The notes under the pieces: model-generated
Database searches by the model: none
What the model saw: the letters and a program-made list of their open reading frames with translations, nothing else
Told to the model about the DNA's origin: nothing
Shown here: positions 45,543 through 54,971 of the stretch, one piece after another
Layout: each line of letters opens with the position of its first letter
How positions within the stretch are numbered: the first letter of the stretch is position 1
DNA from: Palsa-147 sp036513895
GTDB taxonomy: Bacteria; Acidobacteriota; Terriglobia; Acidiferrales; UBA7541
DNA length: 64,000 nt
NCBI GenBank assembly: GCA_036513895.1
Contig: DATBYF010000017.1
Location: 62,001-126,000 of the forward strand
Reading direction: 5' to 3'
Program-made: the position numbers and the translations under genes

Positions 45543-45974
45543 TTGTCGTTCCTCCATGAAACGCGGAATTTCCGTCGAGTTACTCAGTTTCCAGGCCATG
45601 AGTTGATTACGTCTATGTGATGAGGCCGCCGCGACCGCGGCTTCGTCGGTTGGCAGCCTAACGACATGAGTTTCCTTGTCGCTATTTGCCGCAGTCAGCT
45701 TCGCTTTTGATTCGCCAGCGCTTCCAATCGCGGCTTACCAACAACCGTGTATGGCTCGCGGGCTATAACGATTGGTACTGTCTTCTTGTCATCGAATTGT
45801 TAGCGAAAAAAGCCGCATCGCCGCGTGGGGTGAAAGACACGCTTGGGCCATCAAGTGTTCGATTCAAGACAAGTCTGTTTGGACCAATTGCGTATGATTA
45901 TAGGCGGCAGCGAGCAACGCGACGATGGTCTTGGAACATTTAGTTCGTGAATTCGACCACAGGGTGTACATGAA
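45543..45974. other. Divergent intergenic region, no gene recognised
   Basis: About 430 bases between the DoxX gene and the glycosyltransferase gene, expected to hold two promoters. Short open frames are present but lack good ribosome-binding sites and any recognisable family. No clear hairpin was noticed. Confidence 0.4.
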
Positions 45975-47048
45975 ATGAAAATCGCTCAGGTAGCACCGCT
46001 CTATGAAAGCGTCCCGCCCAAGCTCTACGGAGGCACCGAGAGAGTAGTTTCGAATTTGACCGAAGCACTAGTCGAATTAGGCCACGACATCACTCTATTC
46101 GCCAGCGGCGACTCAGTGACGGCCGCGCGTCTCATCCCCGCATGTCCAAGTTCTCTACGTCTCGACAAAGGCTGCATCGACCAACTCGCGCATCATTTCG
46201 TTATGCTCGACGAAGTGATGGAACGCGCTGATGAATTCGACATCATTCACTTCCACATAGATTATTTGCACTTTCCACTTTCAAAGCTTACGGGGTGGCC
46301 GCATGTCACCACGCTTCACGGCCGGTTGGATCTTCCAGACTTGGCTCCTCTTTATCGAAAGTACGCGGAAATGCCGGTAGTCTCCATCAGCCGCGCTCAG
46401 CGCAAGCCTCTGCCGTGGGCCAATTGGGTTGGAAATGTATATCACGGCTTGTCTGCCACTCTTTCGCAAGGTGACGGAAGCGGAAAGTACCTCGCGTTTC
46501 TAGGGCGAATTTGCCCCGAGAAGGGCGTTGATCGCGCCATCAAAATCGCCGTCGAAGCCGGCATGCCGCTGAAGATCGCCGCCAAAGTAGATCGTGTGGA
46601 TCGCGAATATTACGAAACAAAAATCAAGCCGCTGTTTGCAGCCCACTCGAATGTCGAATACATCGGCGAAATCACGGAACAGCAAAAGTGCGCTTTCCTT
46701 GGAAATGCCTACGCGCATCTTTTCCCGATTGATTGGCCAGAGCCATTCGGTCTGACCATGATCGAGGCGATGGCCTGCGGCACGCCGACAATTGCGTTCA
46801 ATTGCGGCTCAGTCCCCGAAGTGCTCAAGCACGGTGTGAGCGGACTTATCGTGGATAACATTCCGGACGCAGTAAAGGCGGTCGCCCAAGCCGGGACCCT
46901 GAACCGCGCCTCGTGCCGCCAAGAGTTCGAAGCGCGATTTACTTCATCGAGGATGGCCCGCGATTACGTTAAGCTATACGAAGCGATGTTGAGCACGAGG
47001 ACTGTCACCGCCGGAATGCCGGAGACTGACTCGATGCTTACTCTCTAG
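45975..47048 (+). CDS. Glycosyltransferase family 4
   Basis: 357 residues, GT-B fold. The N-terminus has APLYESVPPKLYGGTERVVSNL, typical of GT4 enzymes near glycogen-type genes. The donor-binding C-terminal half shows LAFLGRICPEKGVDRAI and PEPFGLTMIEAMACGTPTIAF, with the EX7E-type motif. It probably transfers glucose or a related sugar to make a glucan or a small glycoside; the acceptor is unknown. The next gene, a debranching-type enzyme, starts 11 bases after its stop, so the pair is an operon. Confidence 0.9.
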   Translation: MKIAQVAPLYESVPPKLYGGTERVVSNLTEALVELGHDITLFASGDSVTAARLIPACPSSLRLDKGCIDQLAHHFVMLDEVMERADEFDIIHFHIDYLHFPLSKLTGWPHVTTLHGRLDLPDLAPLYRKYAEMPVVSISRAQRKPLPWANWVGNVYHGLSATLSQGDGSGKYLAFLGRICPEKGVDRAIKIAVEAGMPLKIAAKVDRVDREYYETKIKPLFAAHSNVEYIGEITEQQKCAFLGNAYAHLFPIDWPEPFGLTMIEAMACGTPTIAFNCGSVPEVLKHGVSGLIVDNIPDAVKAVAQAGTLNRASCRQEFEARFTSSRMARDYVKLYEAMLSTRTVTAGMPETDSMLTL

Positions 47049-47059
47049 GATGGTTTCGT

Positions 47060-49231
47060 TTGACGGACATTGTCCGGGTCGAAGATGAATACTACGTTCG
47101 CGCTTCTTCCGCATTAGCTGACGACCGCACGCGCGTGCTCAAATACGGCGATACTTTTGCCGTTTTCAATCGCTATGGAGATTTCGAAGCTCTCGGACTC
47201 TCGCAATTCGGGCTTTTCCACGCTGAAAGCCGCCACCTATCCCGCTTCGCCCTGCGCGTCAATCAGCAGCAGCCGCTGCTTCTGAGTTCAACAATCCGCG
47301 AGGATAATTCTTTTTTGTCAGTTGATCTCACCAATCTCGACAGCCCTACTAAGAAGAGCGACGACACCCTGCCGCGCGGCACCGTTCACATCTTCCGTCT
47401 GGAATTTCTTCGTGCCACCAGCTTCTACCAGCATATTCGCCTGCTAAATTACGGCCGCGAACCCGTTAGCGTTTCGCTCGTTTTGAACTTCGACGCCGAT
47501 TTCGCTGACATCTTCGAAGTACGCGGCACGAAACGAATCCGCAAGGGCGAACGTCTGCCGGATGAAGTCGAGGGAAACGCCGCGATCCTCGCGTACAAGG
47601 GCTTGGATGACGTATTGCGCCGCACCCGCCTCGCCTTTTCGCCGCGCCCACAGTCTCTCACCACCCGCGAGGCTTCGTTCCAGATAACTCTGGCGCCCAA
47701 AGAAGAAAAATCCATTTTCAGCACGGTTTCCTGCGAACGCAATCGTGACAGCAAAAAGTTTCCGATATTTCAGACGGCCTTTCGCGATCTACGACGTCAA
47801 TTTGATCCCGACAGCATCGACGAATGTCGAATCACTACCTCCAGCGAAAGCTTTAATTCATGGCTGAATCGCTCAGCCGCGGATCTGCGCATGTTGACGG
47901 AAGGCAATCCGGAAGGCCCCTATCCTTACGCCGGTGTCCCGTGGTTCGACACAGTTTTTGGCCGCGATGGAATTATCACCGCGCTCGAGTGTTTATGGAT
48001 GGCGCCGCGTTTCTCGGAGGGCGTTCTGAAGTACCTTGCCGAGACGCAGGCAACCGAGGAAGTACCTGAGCAGGACGCCGAGCCCGGCAAAATTCTGCAT
48101 GAAATGCGCCGCGGCGAGATGGCTACCACCAAGGAAGTTCCATTCGGCCGGTATTACGGCAGCATCGATTCCACGCCTCTTTTCGTAATGCTTGCCGGCA
48201 GCTATTTCGTTAGAACGCGAAACGCGGCATTTCTGAAAAACATTTGGCCAAATATCAAGCGTGCCCTCACCTGGATCGACGATTACGGCGATCGCGATGG
48301 CGACGGTTTTGTCGAATACGAACGGCGTTCTTCAAAAGGCCTGGTGCAACAGGGTTGGAAGGATTCACAAGATTCCGTCTTTCACGCCGACGGCACGTTG
48401 GCCGAGCCGCCAATTGCGCTATGCGAAGTGCAGGGCTATGTGTACGCAGCCAAGCGAGCCGCCGCTCTTCTCGCCCGTGCGTTTGACGAGCCCGATCTCG
48501 CCAAAAAGTTGGATTCAGAGGCGGAAGTGCTCCGAGCGAAATTCGAAGAGGCGTTTTGGTGCGATGAGCTGGGCACCTACGCGCTCGCTCTCGACGGCAA
48601 AAAGCAACAATGCCGCGTGCGTACCTCCAATGCGGGACATCCTCTCTTTTGCAAAATTGCCAGCCAAGAGCGAGCCGAAGCTGTTGCCGCGTCGCTGATG
48701 GCCAGAGAATGCTTTTCAGGATGGGGCGTTCGCACCGTGGGCGCATCTGAATCCCGCTACAATCCCATGTCGTACCACAATGGCTCGGTCTGGCCGCACG
48801 ATAATGCTCTCATCGGTCTGGGTTTCTCGCTCTATGGCATGCAGGAACGTGCTTGTGAAATTCTTGATGGCCTGTACGAGGCCAGCCGCTACGTTGAATT
48901 GCAGCGCCTCCCCGAACTTTTTTGCGGTTTTCATAAGCGCCCTGAATCAAGCGGCCCGACCCTATATCCCGTCGCGTGCTCACCTCAGGCCTGGGCTGCA
49001 GGATCCGTATTCTTGCTCCTCCAGGCGTGTCTCGGCCTTGAAGCTCACGATCGGCAACGGCAAGTTTACTTGGCAAATCCCCGGCTGCCCGTCAGTCTCG
49101 ACGAACTTCGCATTCAGAATTTTCGGCTCGGAGATGCGGTCGCCGATTTTCTGATTCGCAGGCACGGTTCGGAAGTAGCCGTTCACGTTCTGCGCAAAAG
49201 CGGTGACATCGATATTATTAAATCCGCCTGA
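47060..49231 (+). CDS. Amylo-alpha-1,6-glucosidase-like (glycogen debranching) protein
   Basis: 723 residues. The N-terminal GDE_N_bis domain (about 15-215: LKYGDTFAVFNRYGDFEALG) is followed by an (alpha/alpha)6 barrel (about 285-690) with GVPWFDTVFGRDGIITAL, QGWKDSQDSVFHADG, SYHNGSVWPHDNALI and PVACSPQAWAAGS. These are hallmarks of the bacterial group of debranching or GH63/GH133-like enzymes. The start is a TTG preceded by AGGATGG. Together with the GT4 upstream and GH15 it makes a plausible intracellular glucan or compatible-solute module. Confidence 0.9.
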   Translation: MTDIVRVEDEYYVRASSALADDRTRVLKYGDTFAVFNRYGDFEALGLSQFGLFHAESRHLSRFALRVNQQQPLLLSSTIREDNSFLSVDLTNLDSPTKKSDDTLPRGTVHIFRLEFLRATSFYQHIRLLNYGREPVSVSLVLNFDADFADIFEVRGTKRIRKGERLPDEVEGNAAILAYKGLDDVLRRTRLAFSPRPQSLTTREASFQITLAPKEEKSIFSTVSCERNRDSKKFPIFQTAFRDLRRQFDPDSIDECRITTSSESFNSWLNRSAADLRMLTEGNPEGPYPYAGVPWFDTVFGRDGIITALECLWMAPRFSEGVLKYLAETQATEEVPEQDAEPGKILHEMRRGEMATTKEVPFGRYYGSIDSTPLFVMLAGSYFVRTRNAAFLKNIWPNIKRALTWIDDYGDRDGDGFVEYERRSSKGLVQQGWKDSQDSVFHADGTLAEPPIALCEVQGYVYAAKRAAALLARAFDEPDLAKKLDSEAEVLRAKFEEAFWCDELGTYALALDGKKQQCRVRTSNAGHPLFCKIASQERAEAVAASLMARECFSGWGVRTVGASESRYNPMSYHNGSVWPHDNALIGLGFSLYGMQERACEILDGLYEASRYVELQRLPELFCGFHKRPESSGPTLYPVACSPQAWAAGSVFLLLQACLGLEAHDRQRQVYLANPRLPVSLDELRIQNFRLGDAVADFLIRRHGSEVAVHVLRKSGDIDIIKSA

Positions 49232-49346
49232 TGCCGTGCGCGGGTCATCTAAGAGGCAGACGTTAACGCAATGTTAAACGCAGTGAACTCCCAAAGCCGG
49301 AGGGGCTGAGGGAAGCAGAAGATATCATCAGGATAAAGGGGGGATT

Positions 49347-50948
49347 ATGAGAAGAGGGGCGACATTGTTTTGTTTGGCGGTACTTCTATCGCTATCAGCC
49401 GCAGGCCAAGTTTGGGGTCAGACTACTTCCCAGGATACTTCGCCGCAGAGCCGGCCTACTTATCACATCACCATGGTGCCGGCCAGCATCGTGACCATCA
49501 ACTACCAGCACCGCAGCGGTGCCACCACCATCGGATTTCAGGGCTCGCCGCTCTTGCCCTTCGCAAAAGGGAAGGCGCAAGTGACCGGCAAAGTAGGGCG
49601 CATCCAAATCAACGCCGAATTCAGCAAACTCGAATCCGCGCAAAAGTTCGGGCAGGAATATTTAACGTACGTACTGTGGGCCATTACACCGGAAGGGAAG
49701 TCCAACAACCTCGGCGAAATTCTTTTGGATGGCGACAGGAGCAAAATTGACGTCACTACGTCACTGCAGACATTCGGCCTCATCGTGACTGCGGAGCCAT
49801 ATTTCGCCGTCTCGCAGCCGAGCAACGTCGTTGTGCTGCAAAACGCCGTGTTGCCCGAAACCACCGGAACAATCGAGCAGGCCCCCGCAAACTATCAATT
49901 GCTCGATCGCGGCGCTTACAGTTACACAGTTTCAGCCACCAGTCCCAAGCTCTCCAAATCTGATAACAGGGTACCGCTTGAATTTTTCGAAGCTGAAAAC
50001 GCGGTGGAAATCGCCATCACCGCAGGCGCGAAAACATATGCCCCCGACCCGCTGAACAAGGCACAAGCTTCGTTGACGGAGGCTCAGGAACTCGTCGCCA
50101 AGAATGGAAACAAGAAATTAATCGTTCAGGCTTCCCGTGACGCAGTGCAGAACGCCGCCGATGCCCGGCACATCACTCTCGACCGTCAGGAGCAGGAACG
50201 CACGGCTCAAGAGCGAGCGGACGCTGCGCGTCGTGAAGCCGATGCCAAGGCGCAGGCTGACGCCGCCGCCGCAAGCCAGCAGCAGGAAGCCGCCGCCCGT
50301 CAACAAGCCGAAATGCAAAAACTACAAGCGGAGCGCGATGCGGCGCAGTCTGCCGCAGCTAGCGCGCGCGCTGACGCCCAGCGCCTTGCTGCTCAGCAAC
50401 AGGCCGAGCAAGAAAGGATGAGAGCGCAGCAAGCGCAGGATGCCGCTGCCCGCTCCGAGCAGGAAAAGCAGCAGCTTCGCGCGCAATTGCTCGAGCAATT
50501 CAATCGGATCCTGCCCACCACCGACACCCCCCGCGGGCTCAAAGTCAACATGGCTGATGTGCTCTTCGCTTTCGGAAAATACGATCTGCGTCCCAACGCC
50601 AGGGAAGCGCTCGCAAAACTTTCCGGCATCGTAATTGGCCATCCCGGCCTGAAGCTTTCTATCGAGGGATACACGGACAGCATCGGCAGCGATGAAATCA
50701 ATCAGACGCTTTCGCAAAAACGAGCCGATACGGTTCGCGATTATCTCGTCCAGCAAGGTGTGGACGCTTCATCGATTACCGCGACGGGCTATGGGAAGTC
50801 CAATCCAGTCGCCAGCAACGACACGGATCAAGGGCGCCAGCAAAATCGCCGCGTCGAAATCATAATTTCCGGTGAAGTAATCGGCACGCAGATCGGCGGC
50901 ACTCCGCCCGCTGCACAACCGCAACCTCAATCACAACCGCAACAGTAA
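49347..50948 (+). CDS. OmpA-family protein with long coiled coil
   Basis: 533 residues with a signal peptide (FCLAVLLSLSAAGQVWG). A beta-rich N-terminal domain (about 30-240) is followed by an Ala/Gln/Glu-rich coiled coil (about 260-385, heptads such as ERMRAQQAQDAAARSEQEKQQ). A C-terminal OmpA peptidoglycan-binding domain (about 400-510, LSIEGYTDSIGSDEINQTLS, ATGYGKSNP) and a Gln/Pro tail complete it. It should anchor the outer envelope to peptidoglycan. The ribosome-binding site is a run of G three to eight bases before the ATG. A strong terminator follows. Confidence 0.92.
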   Translation: MRRGATLFCLAVLLSLSAAGQVWGQTTSQDTSPQSRPTYHITMVPASIVTINYQHRSGATTIGFQGSPLLPFAKGKAQVTGKVGRIQINAEFSKLESAQKFGQEYLTYVLWAITPEGKSNNLGEILLDGDRSKIDVTTSLQTFGLIVTAEPYFAVSQPSNVVVLQNAVLPETTGTIEQAPANYQLLDRGAYSYTVSATSPKLSKSDNRVPLEFFEAENAVEIAITAGAKTYAPDPLNKAQASLTEAQELVAKNGNKKLIVQASRDAVQNAADARHITLDRQEQERTAQERADAARREADAKAQADAAAASQQQEAAARQQAEMQKLQAERDAAQSAAASARADAQRLAAQQQAEQERMRAQQAQDAAARSEQEKQQLRAQLLEQFNRILPTTDTPRGLKVNMADVLFAFGKYDLRPNAREALAKLSGIVIGHPGLKLSIEGYTDSIGSDEINQTLSQKRADTVRDYLVQQGVDASSITATGYGKSNPVASNDTDQGRQQNRRVEIIISGEVIGTQIGGTPPAAQPQPQSQPQQ

Positions 50949-50975
50949 CCGTAGCAAACGCGGACATCCTCTGTA

Positions 50976-51027
50976 GCTCACGTCTCGTCGTGGAGCAATC
51001 GCGCCGAGACGTGAGCCTTTTCTTTCT
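50976..51027 (+). terminator. Rho-independent terminator after OmpA-family gene
   Basis: Perfect 12-bp arms, GCTCACGTCTCG at 50976-50987 and CGAGACGTGAGC at 51005-51016, enclose a 17-base loop and are followed by a T-rich tract (51018-51027). It begins 28 bases after the upstream stop. This is the clearest terminator in the window. Confidence 0.85.
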
Positions 51028-51296
51028 TCATGTCTGGCCCAGCCTCGGATGCGCGTTTCAGCCCTCCCAACTACTTCAGAGCCCCGAGCCTCGGGGAACT
51101 CAATGCCGAACCGGACCGCGTCATCATTGACGCGAACGATTTGCTCTTCGCACGTGGCTGTACGTCGATTCAGCAACACTCAGCGCCGCGAACGACGCCA
51201 CCCTTTTTATCTCTACTTAATCATCTTTCGATCCCATCCTTGACCTCATGAACAATTCCTTGTTATCAACGGAGCGCTTCCCATACGGAGGAGTTC

Positions 51297-52439
51297 ATGT
51301 CGGCATCCCGAAGGAATTTTCTTCGCCAATTAGCCGCCAGCGCAGCGATGACTGCCGCGCTCCCATCAATCGCAGAAACTGCTTTTGGAATTTCTCCGCG
51401 CTCGCTCAATGACGCGCCGTCCGGGAAACCCATCATCTTAAGTCGCAACGAGAGCGCGTACGGCCCCTCTGAACAGGTAATCGCCGCCATGAGCGGAGCA
51501 GTGCACTCGGCGAATCGCTACCCGCAAACCCAGACCCGTGATCTCTTCGAGCGCATCGCCAGGCTTCACGGAATTGCGCTGGAGCGAATCGTTCTGGGAT
51601 GCGGCTCCAGCGAGATACTTGCCGCAGCCGCCGCAGCATTCGCAGGCCCTGGAAAGAAAGTCGTCACGGCGCTACCTACATATGAATACCTCGGCGCGGC
51701 CGCGAAGATTGCCGGCGCGGAAATCGTAACTGTGCCGCTCAGCAAGAATTACGCCCATGACCTCAACGCCATGCTCGCCCGAACCGACGCCGCAACGCGC
51801 CTGATCTATATCTGCAATCCCAATAATCCGACGGCCAGCATCACGCCGCGTCGCGATATCGAAGATTTTCTCCAAAAGCTTCCCCGCACCATAGTGGTTC
51901 TCATCGACGAGGCCTACCATCACTTCGTTCCGCCGACAGCCAGCTATGCGTCATTCATCGATCAGCCCGTAAACGATGACCGTGTGATCGTCACCCGCAC
52001 GTTCTCGACAGCCTACGGCTTAGCCGGCATCCGCGCGGGCTACGCGGTCGCTTCGCCTGAAATCGCGCGCACGCTTTCGATGCGCTGCCTCCCCTCCGGA
52101 ATTAACGTCGTCGCGGCAATGGCCGCGGTCAGCGCGCTCGATGACACCGCGTACGTTGCCACCTGCGTGAAACGCAATGCTGACAGTCGCCAGGAGTTCT
52201 TCAATCAAGCCAACGCGCGAATGCTACGTGCCATCGATTCGCATGCGAACTTCGTCATGATGAACGCACAACGTCCCTCCCCGGATGTCATCGAACATTT
52301 CAAGAAAAACGCCGTCGAAATCGGGCGCCCATTCCCGCCGCTCGACAACTACATCCGCGTTACCCTGGGTAAGCCCGCCGAGATGGCGGAGTTTTGGCGA
52401 GTGTGGGACCTCGCTCCGGCTCATAAGATGGAAATGTAG
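51297..52439 (+). CDS. Tat-exported HisC-like aminotransferase fold, PLP lysine replaced
   Basis: 380 residues of the histidinol-phosphate aminotransferase family (class I/II fold). A twin-arginine signal (SRRNFLRQLAASAAMTAAL) opens the protein, so it should be exported folded with any cofactor. PLP-site motifs are recognisable: LPTYEYLGAAAK, CNPNNPTASI, LIDEAYHHFV and the C-terminal YIRVTLGK. The Schiff-base lysine expected in TFSKAYGLAGLRxGY is absent: the sequence reads TFSTAYGLAGIRAGY, codon ACA at 52008-52010, Thr238. Ordinary transamination should be impossible without it. The GGAGGA ribosome-binding site is strong and the frame intact, so it is expressed, not a decayed gene. A non-enzymatic or altered role is possible. 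Confidence 0.88.
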   Translation: MSASRRNFLRQLAASAAMTAALPSIAETAFGISPRSLNDAPSGKPIILSRNESAYGPSEQVIAAMSGAVHSANRYPQTQTRDLFERIARLHGIALERIVLGCGSSEILAAAAAAFAGPGKKVVTALPTYEYLGAAAKIAGAEIVTVPLSKNYAHDLNAMLARTDAATRLIYICNPNNPTASITPRRDIEDFLQKLPRTIVVLIDEAYHHFVPPTASYASFIDQPVNDDRVIVTRTFSTAYGLAGIRAGYAVASPEIARTLSMRCLPSGINVVAAMAAVSALDDTAYVATCVKRNADSRQEFFNQANARMLRAIDSHANFVMMNAQRPSPDVIEHFKKNAVEIGRPFPPLDNYIRVTLGKPAEMAEFWRVWDLAPAHKMEM

Positions 52440-52773
52440 CTGTCCCTAAGTTTTTGCTCGCCATTCGTTGACTCAAGTCCGAGTCTATCTGTCCGTTTCC
52501 ATGGCATTTAGGTCTCGTACCATACGTACCGCCGGCTTCAATGGACCTTGACACCCGTGTGCCGCAGAGATACACATACAACCCCCGTTCAAGGCGATTC
52601 AACTTGGAGTGACCGGTCTAGGTCCCACGGGCTCGTCGAATAGCTTGTCTACAAAAAGGGAACTTTGATCTCGCTACCCTAGGGACCTCTCGACTCAAAA
52701 AAACCCCTAGCTGGTAGCTGAAACAACGGGTCTAGTTCCTGCTCTGCACAAAATCTTTCATCAGGAAAATTCT
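52440..52773. other. Intergenic region, no gene recognised
   Basis: About 330 bases between two plus-strand genes. Several CTAG-containing segments occur (near 52618, 52680, 52709, 52733), but I could not fold them into a known riboswitch. Nothing else was seen. Confidence 0.35.
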
Positions 52774-54741
52774 ATGTTGAAAAGGTATCTGCGTTCACGC
52801 CCGGCACGTGAGATTTCTCGGCAAGAATTAAGCCGTCGGAGTCCATTTAGAACGGCGTTGCCTGCGCCGCTGGCTGCCATAATCATTTCGGCCGCGCTGG
52901 CGGGTATTGTGCCGAGCGTCCGCGCACAAGCAAACGTCACCGGCACTTGGCAGACCCTCACCACGACGATGCCCATTAACCCCGTTCACGTCGCATTGAT
53001 GCACACAGGAAAAGTGCTGGTCGTTTCTGGTTCAGGCAATTATCCGCCGGACACGGACTACACCGCGGCGATTTGGGACCCGGCGAACGATACCGTGACC
53101 ACGATGCCTATTACCTGGGACATGTTTTGCAACGGTATGGTTGTAATGCCCGATGGCCGGCCATTTGTTATGGGCGGAACGTTGCAATACGATCCTTTTT
53201 ACGGCCAGCAGAAAACTTCTGCATTCGATCCCATAACGGAGACTTTTGCAGACCAACAATCCATGGCTGACGGACGGTGGTATCCGACAAGCACGGTGTT
53301 GGCGGACGGACGCGTCATGGTTTTCTCGGGCCTAGGCCTCACCGGAAATACCAATACGACCGTCGAGTTCTTCACTCTTGGCGCGGGATGGAGCGTGCCT
53401 TACACCGCTCCCTGGACTCCGCCTCTCTATCCTCGTATGCATGTGTTGCCTGATGGCAACGTTTTCTACTCTGGTCCAACCACAAGTTCTAGCCTCTTCA
53501 ATCCGTTGACTCAAACATGGACGATGAATATTGCGAATACGCAATATAGCGGCACGCGGACCTACGGCTCCTCCGTCCTCATGCCCTTAACTCCGGCCAA
53601 CGGATTCAAGCCCCGCGTCATGATTTTTGGCGGCGGGAATCCCGCAACGGACACGACAGAAATTATCGATCTTTCCGTCGCTACTCCTGCGTGGACGTAC
53701 GGAGTTCCGATGTCGCAAGCGCGCATCGAGATGAACACCACCATACTTCCCAGTGGGCAAATCCTCGCAACGGGCGGCTCGATTAACGACGAAGACGCCA
53801 CGACAGAAAGCCTGAACGCCGATATTTATGATCCGGACACTGGCGCGAGGACTTCCGCCGGAGCCAACTCTTTTGCACGCCTCTATCACTCGAATTCGCT
53901 TCTGCTTCCCGACGCAACCGTGTTGCTGCTCGGAAGCAACCCAGAGCGCGGTACTTACGAGCCGTACATGGAAATCTACACGCCGGCGTATCTCTACAAC
54001 TCAGACGGCACGCATGCGAGCCGGCCGAGAATCACGAACGTCAGCTCCAGCGTGCTTGGTTACAACACCAGCTTCACGATTCACTCACCATTTGCTAACC
54101 ATATTGCTTCAGTTGTTTTAATCCGCGCGGGCACGCCGACTCACTCGTTTGACATGGATCAAAGAATGGTCGGCCTGTCGTTCACACTGGAGGACGGTAA
54201 GCTGAATGTTATGTCCCCTGCGAACGGCAACCTCGCGCCTCCAGGCTATTACCTCCTGTTTATTCTGAATTCTTCGGGCGTGCCGTCGGTCGCGAAGTTC
54301 GTGCAGCTCATGACCAACCCTGGTAAGCCGCCAACCGGAACGATCACGAGCCCTTCATCGAATATCACCGTTGCCGTAGGGCAGTCGCTAAGTTTCGCTG
54401 GAACCGGCACATCGTCAGCAGGCTCGATCGCCGGTTACGACTGGGTGTTCCCAGGCGGCACTCCGGCCAGTTCCAGTGCTGCCACGGGAACTGTGAGCTT
54501 CGCTACTCCGGGCACTTACGTCGCGTCGCTCACCGTGACGGACAATTCCGGCCGCACGGATCCAAATCCGCCGACGACAACGATCACAGTCGTTCCCTCG
54601 ACTTCGCTCTCTACGTCCACATCGCTTTCCGCTCCACTTTCCGCATCGCCGAGTTCGGCGAAGGTGGCGGTGGGCGGCGGCGTCAACGAAACCGCGCCTT
54701 GCGAGAAGCGCTACGCTGTTAAAGAGTGCGCTCTGGAGTAG
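52774..54741 (+). CDS. Secreted galactose oxidase-like copper radical oxidase with PKD domain
   Basis: 655 residues. After a long basic N-region and a hydrophobic signal (ending SVRAQA) comes a kelch-type beta-propeller with the copper radical oxidase site. DMFCNGM holds the Cys that crosslinks to the Tyr of DGRWYPTST; LYHSNSLLLPD supplies the Tyr-His pair and GTPTHSFDMDQR the final His ligand. A DUF1929 domain follows (about 420-510), then a PKD domain (about 520-610) and a Ser/Thr linker. The family oxidises primary alcohols or aldehydes (galactose, glyoxal) with release of H2O2. The tail ends in CEKRYAVKECALE. It acts outside the cell or in the periplasm, probably on plant or microbial polysaccharide products. 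Confidence 0.9.
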   Translation: MLKRYLRSRPAREISRQELSRRSPFRTALPAPLAAIIISAALAGIVPSVRAQANVTGTWQTLTTTMPINPVHVALMHTGKVLVVSGSGNYPPDTDYTAAIWDPANDTVTTMPITWDMFCNGMVVMPDGRPFVMGGTLQYDPFYGQQKTSAFDPITETFADQQSMADGRWYPTSTVLADGRVMVFSGLGLTGNTNTTVEFFTLGAGWSVPYTAPWTPPLYPRMHVLPDGNVFYSGPTTSSSLFNPLTQTWTMNIANTQYSGTRTYGSSVLMPLTPANGFKPRVMIFGGGNPATDTTEIIDLSVATPAWTYGVPMSQARIEMNTTILPSGQILATGGSINDEDATTESLNADIYDPDTGARTSAGANSFARLYHSNSLLLPDATVLLLGSNPERGTYEPYMEIYTPAYLYNSDGTHASRPRITNVSSSVLGYNTSFTIHSPFANHIASVVLIRAGTPTHSFDMDQRMVGLSFTLEDGKLNVMSPANGNLAPPGYYLLFILNSSGVPSVAKFVQLMTNPGKPPTGTITSPSSNITVAVGQSLSFAGTGTSSAGSIAGYDWVFPGGTPASSSAATGTVSFATPGTYVASLTVTDNSGRTDPNPPTTTITVVPSTSLSTSTSLSAPLSASPSSAKVAVGGGVNETAPCEKRYAVKECALE

Positions 54742-54748
54742 GCCATTT

Positions 54749-54828
54749 TGTATCGAGTAGAACTGGCCTCGGTTGTTTGTTTCGTTTGAGTTAGCCGGAT
54801 TTCTAATAATTAGGTGTATCGAGTAGAA
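54749..54828. repeat. Short direct repeat pair
   Basis: The 14-mer TGTATCGAGTAGAA occurs at 54749-54762 and again at 54815-54828, just after the copper oxidase gene. The spacing is 66 bases start to start. The sequences between and around show no gene or transposon end. Its role is unknown; it could be a regulator site or a remnant duplication. Confidence 0.4.
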
Positions 54829-54971
54829 ATGGGAGCTTTTGCGCTCGATTGCCGTCTGAGCGCTCGGCTCCTCGTTCTATAACTATCTCGATAAGTCATA
54901 CTTCTAATTACCTTAACACACTTTTCGGGGAAATTCAAGGGGCAGTTCTGTAAGGGTGTGGAGCGGCGCTG

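Noticed and set aside
50022..50490. Possible frame error in the OmpA-family gene due to its Ala/Gln-rich run
   Set aside because: The heptad pattern and codon use continue smoothly into an intact OmpA domain, so it is a genuine coiled coil.
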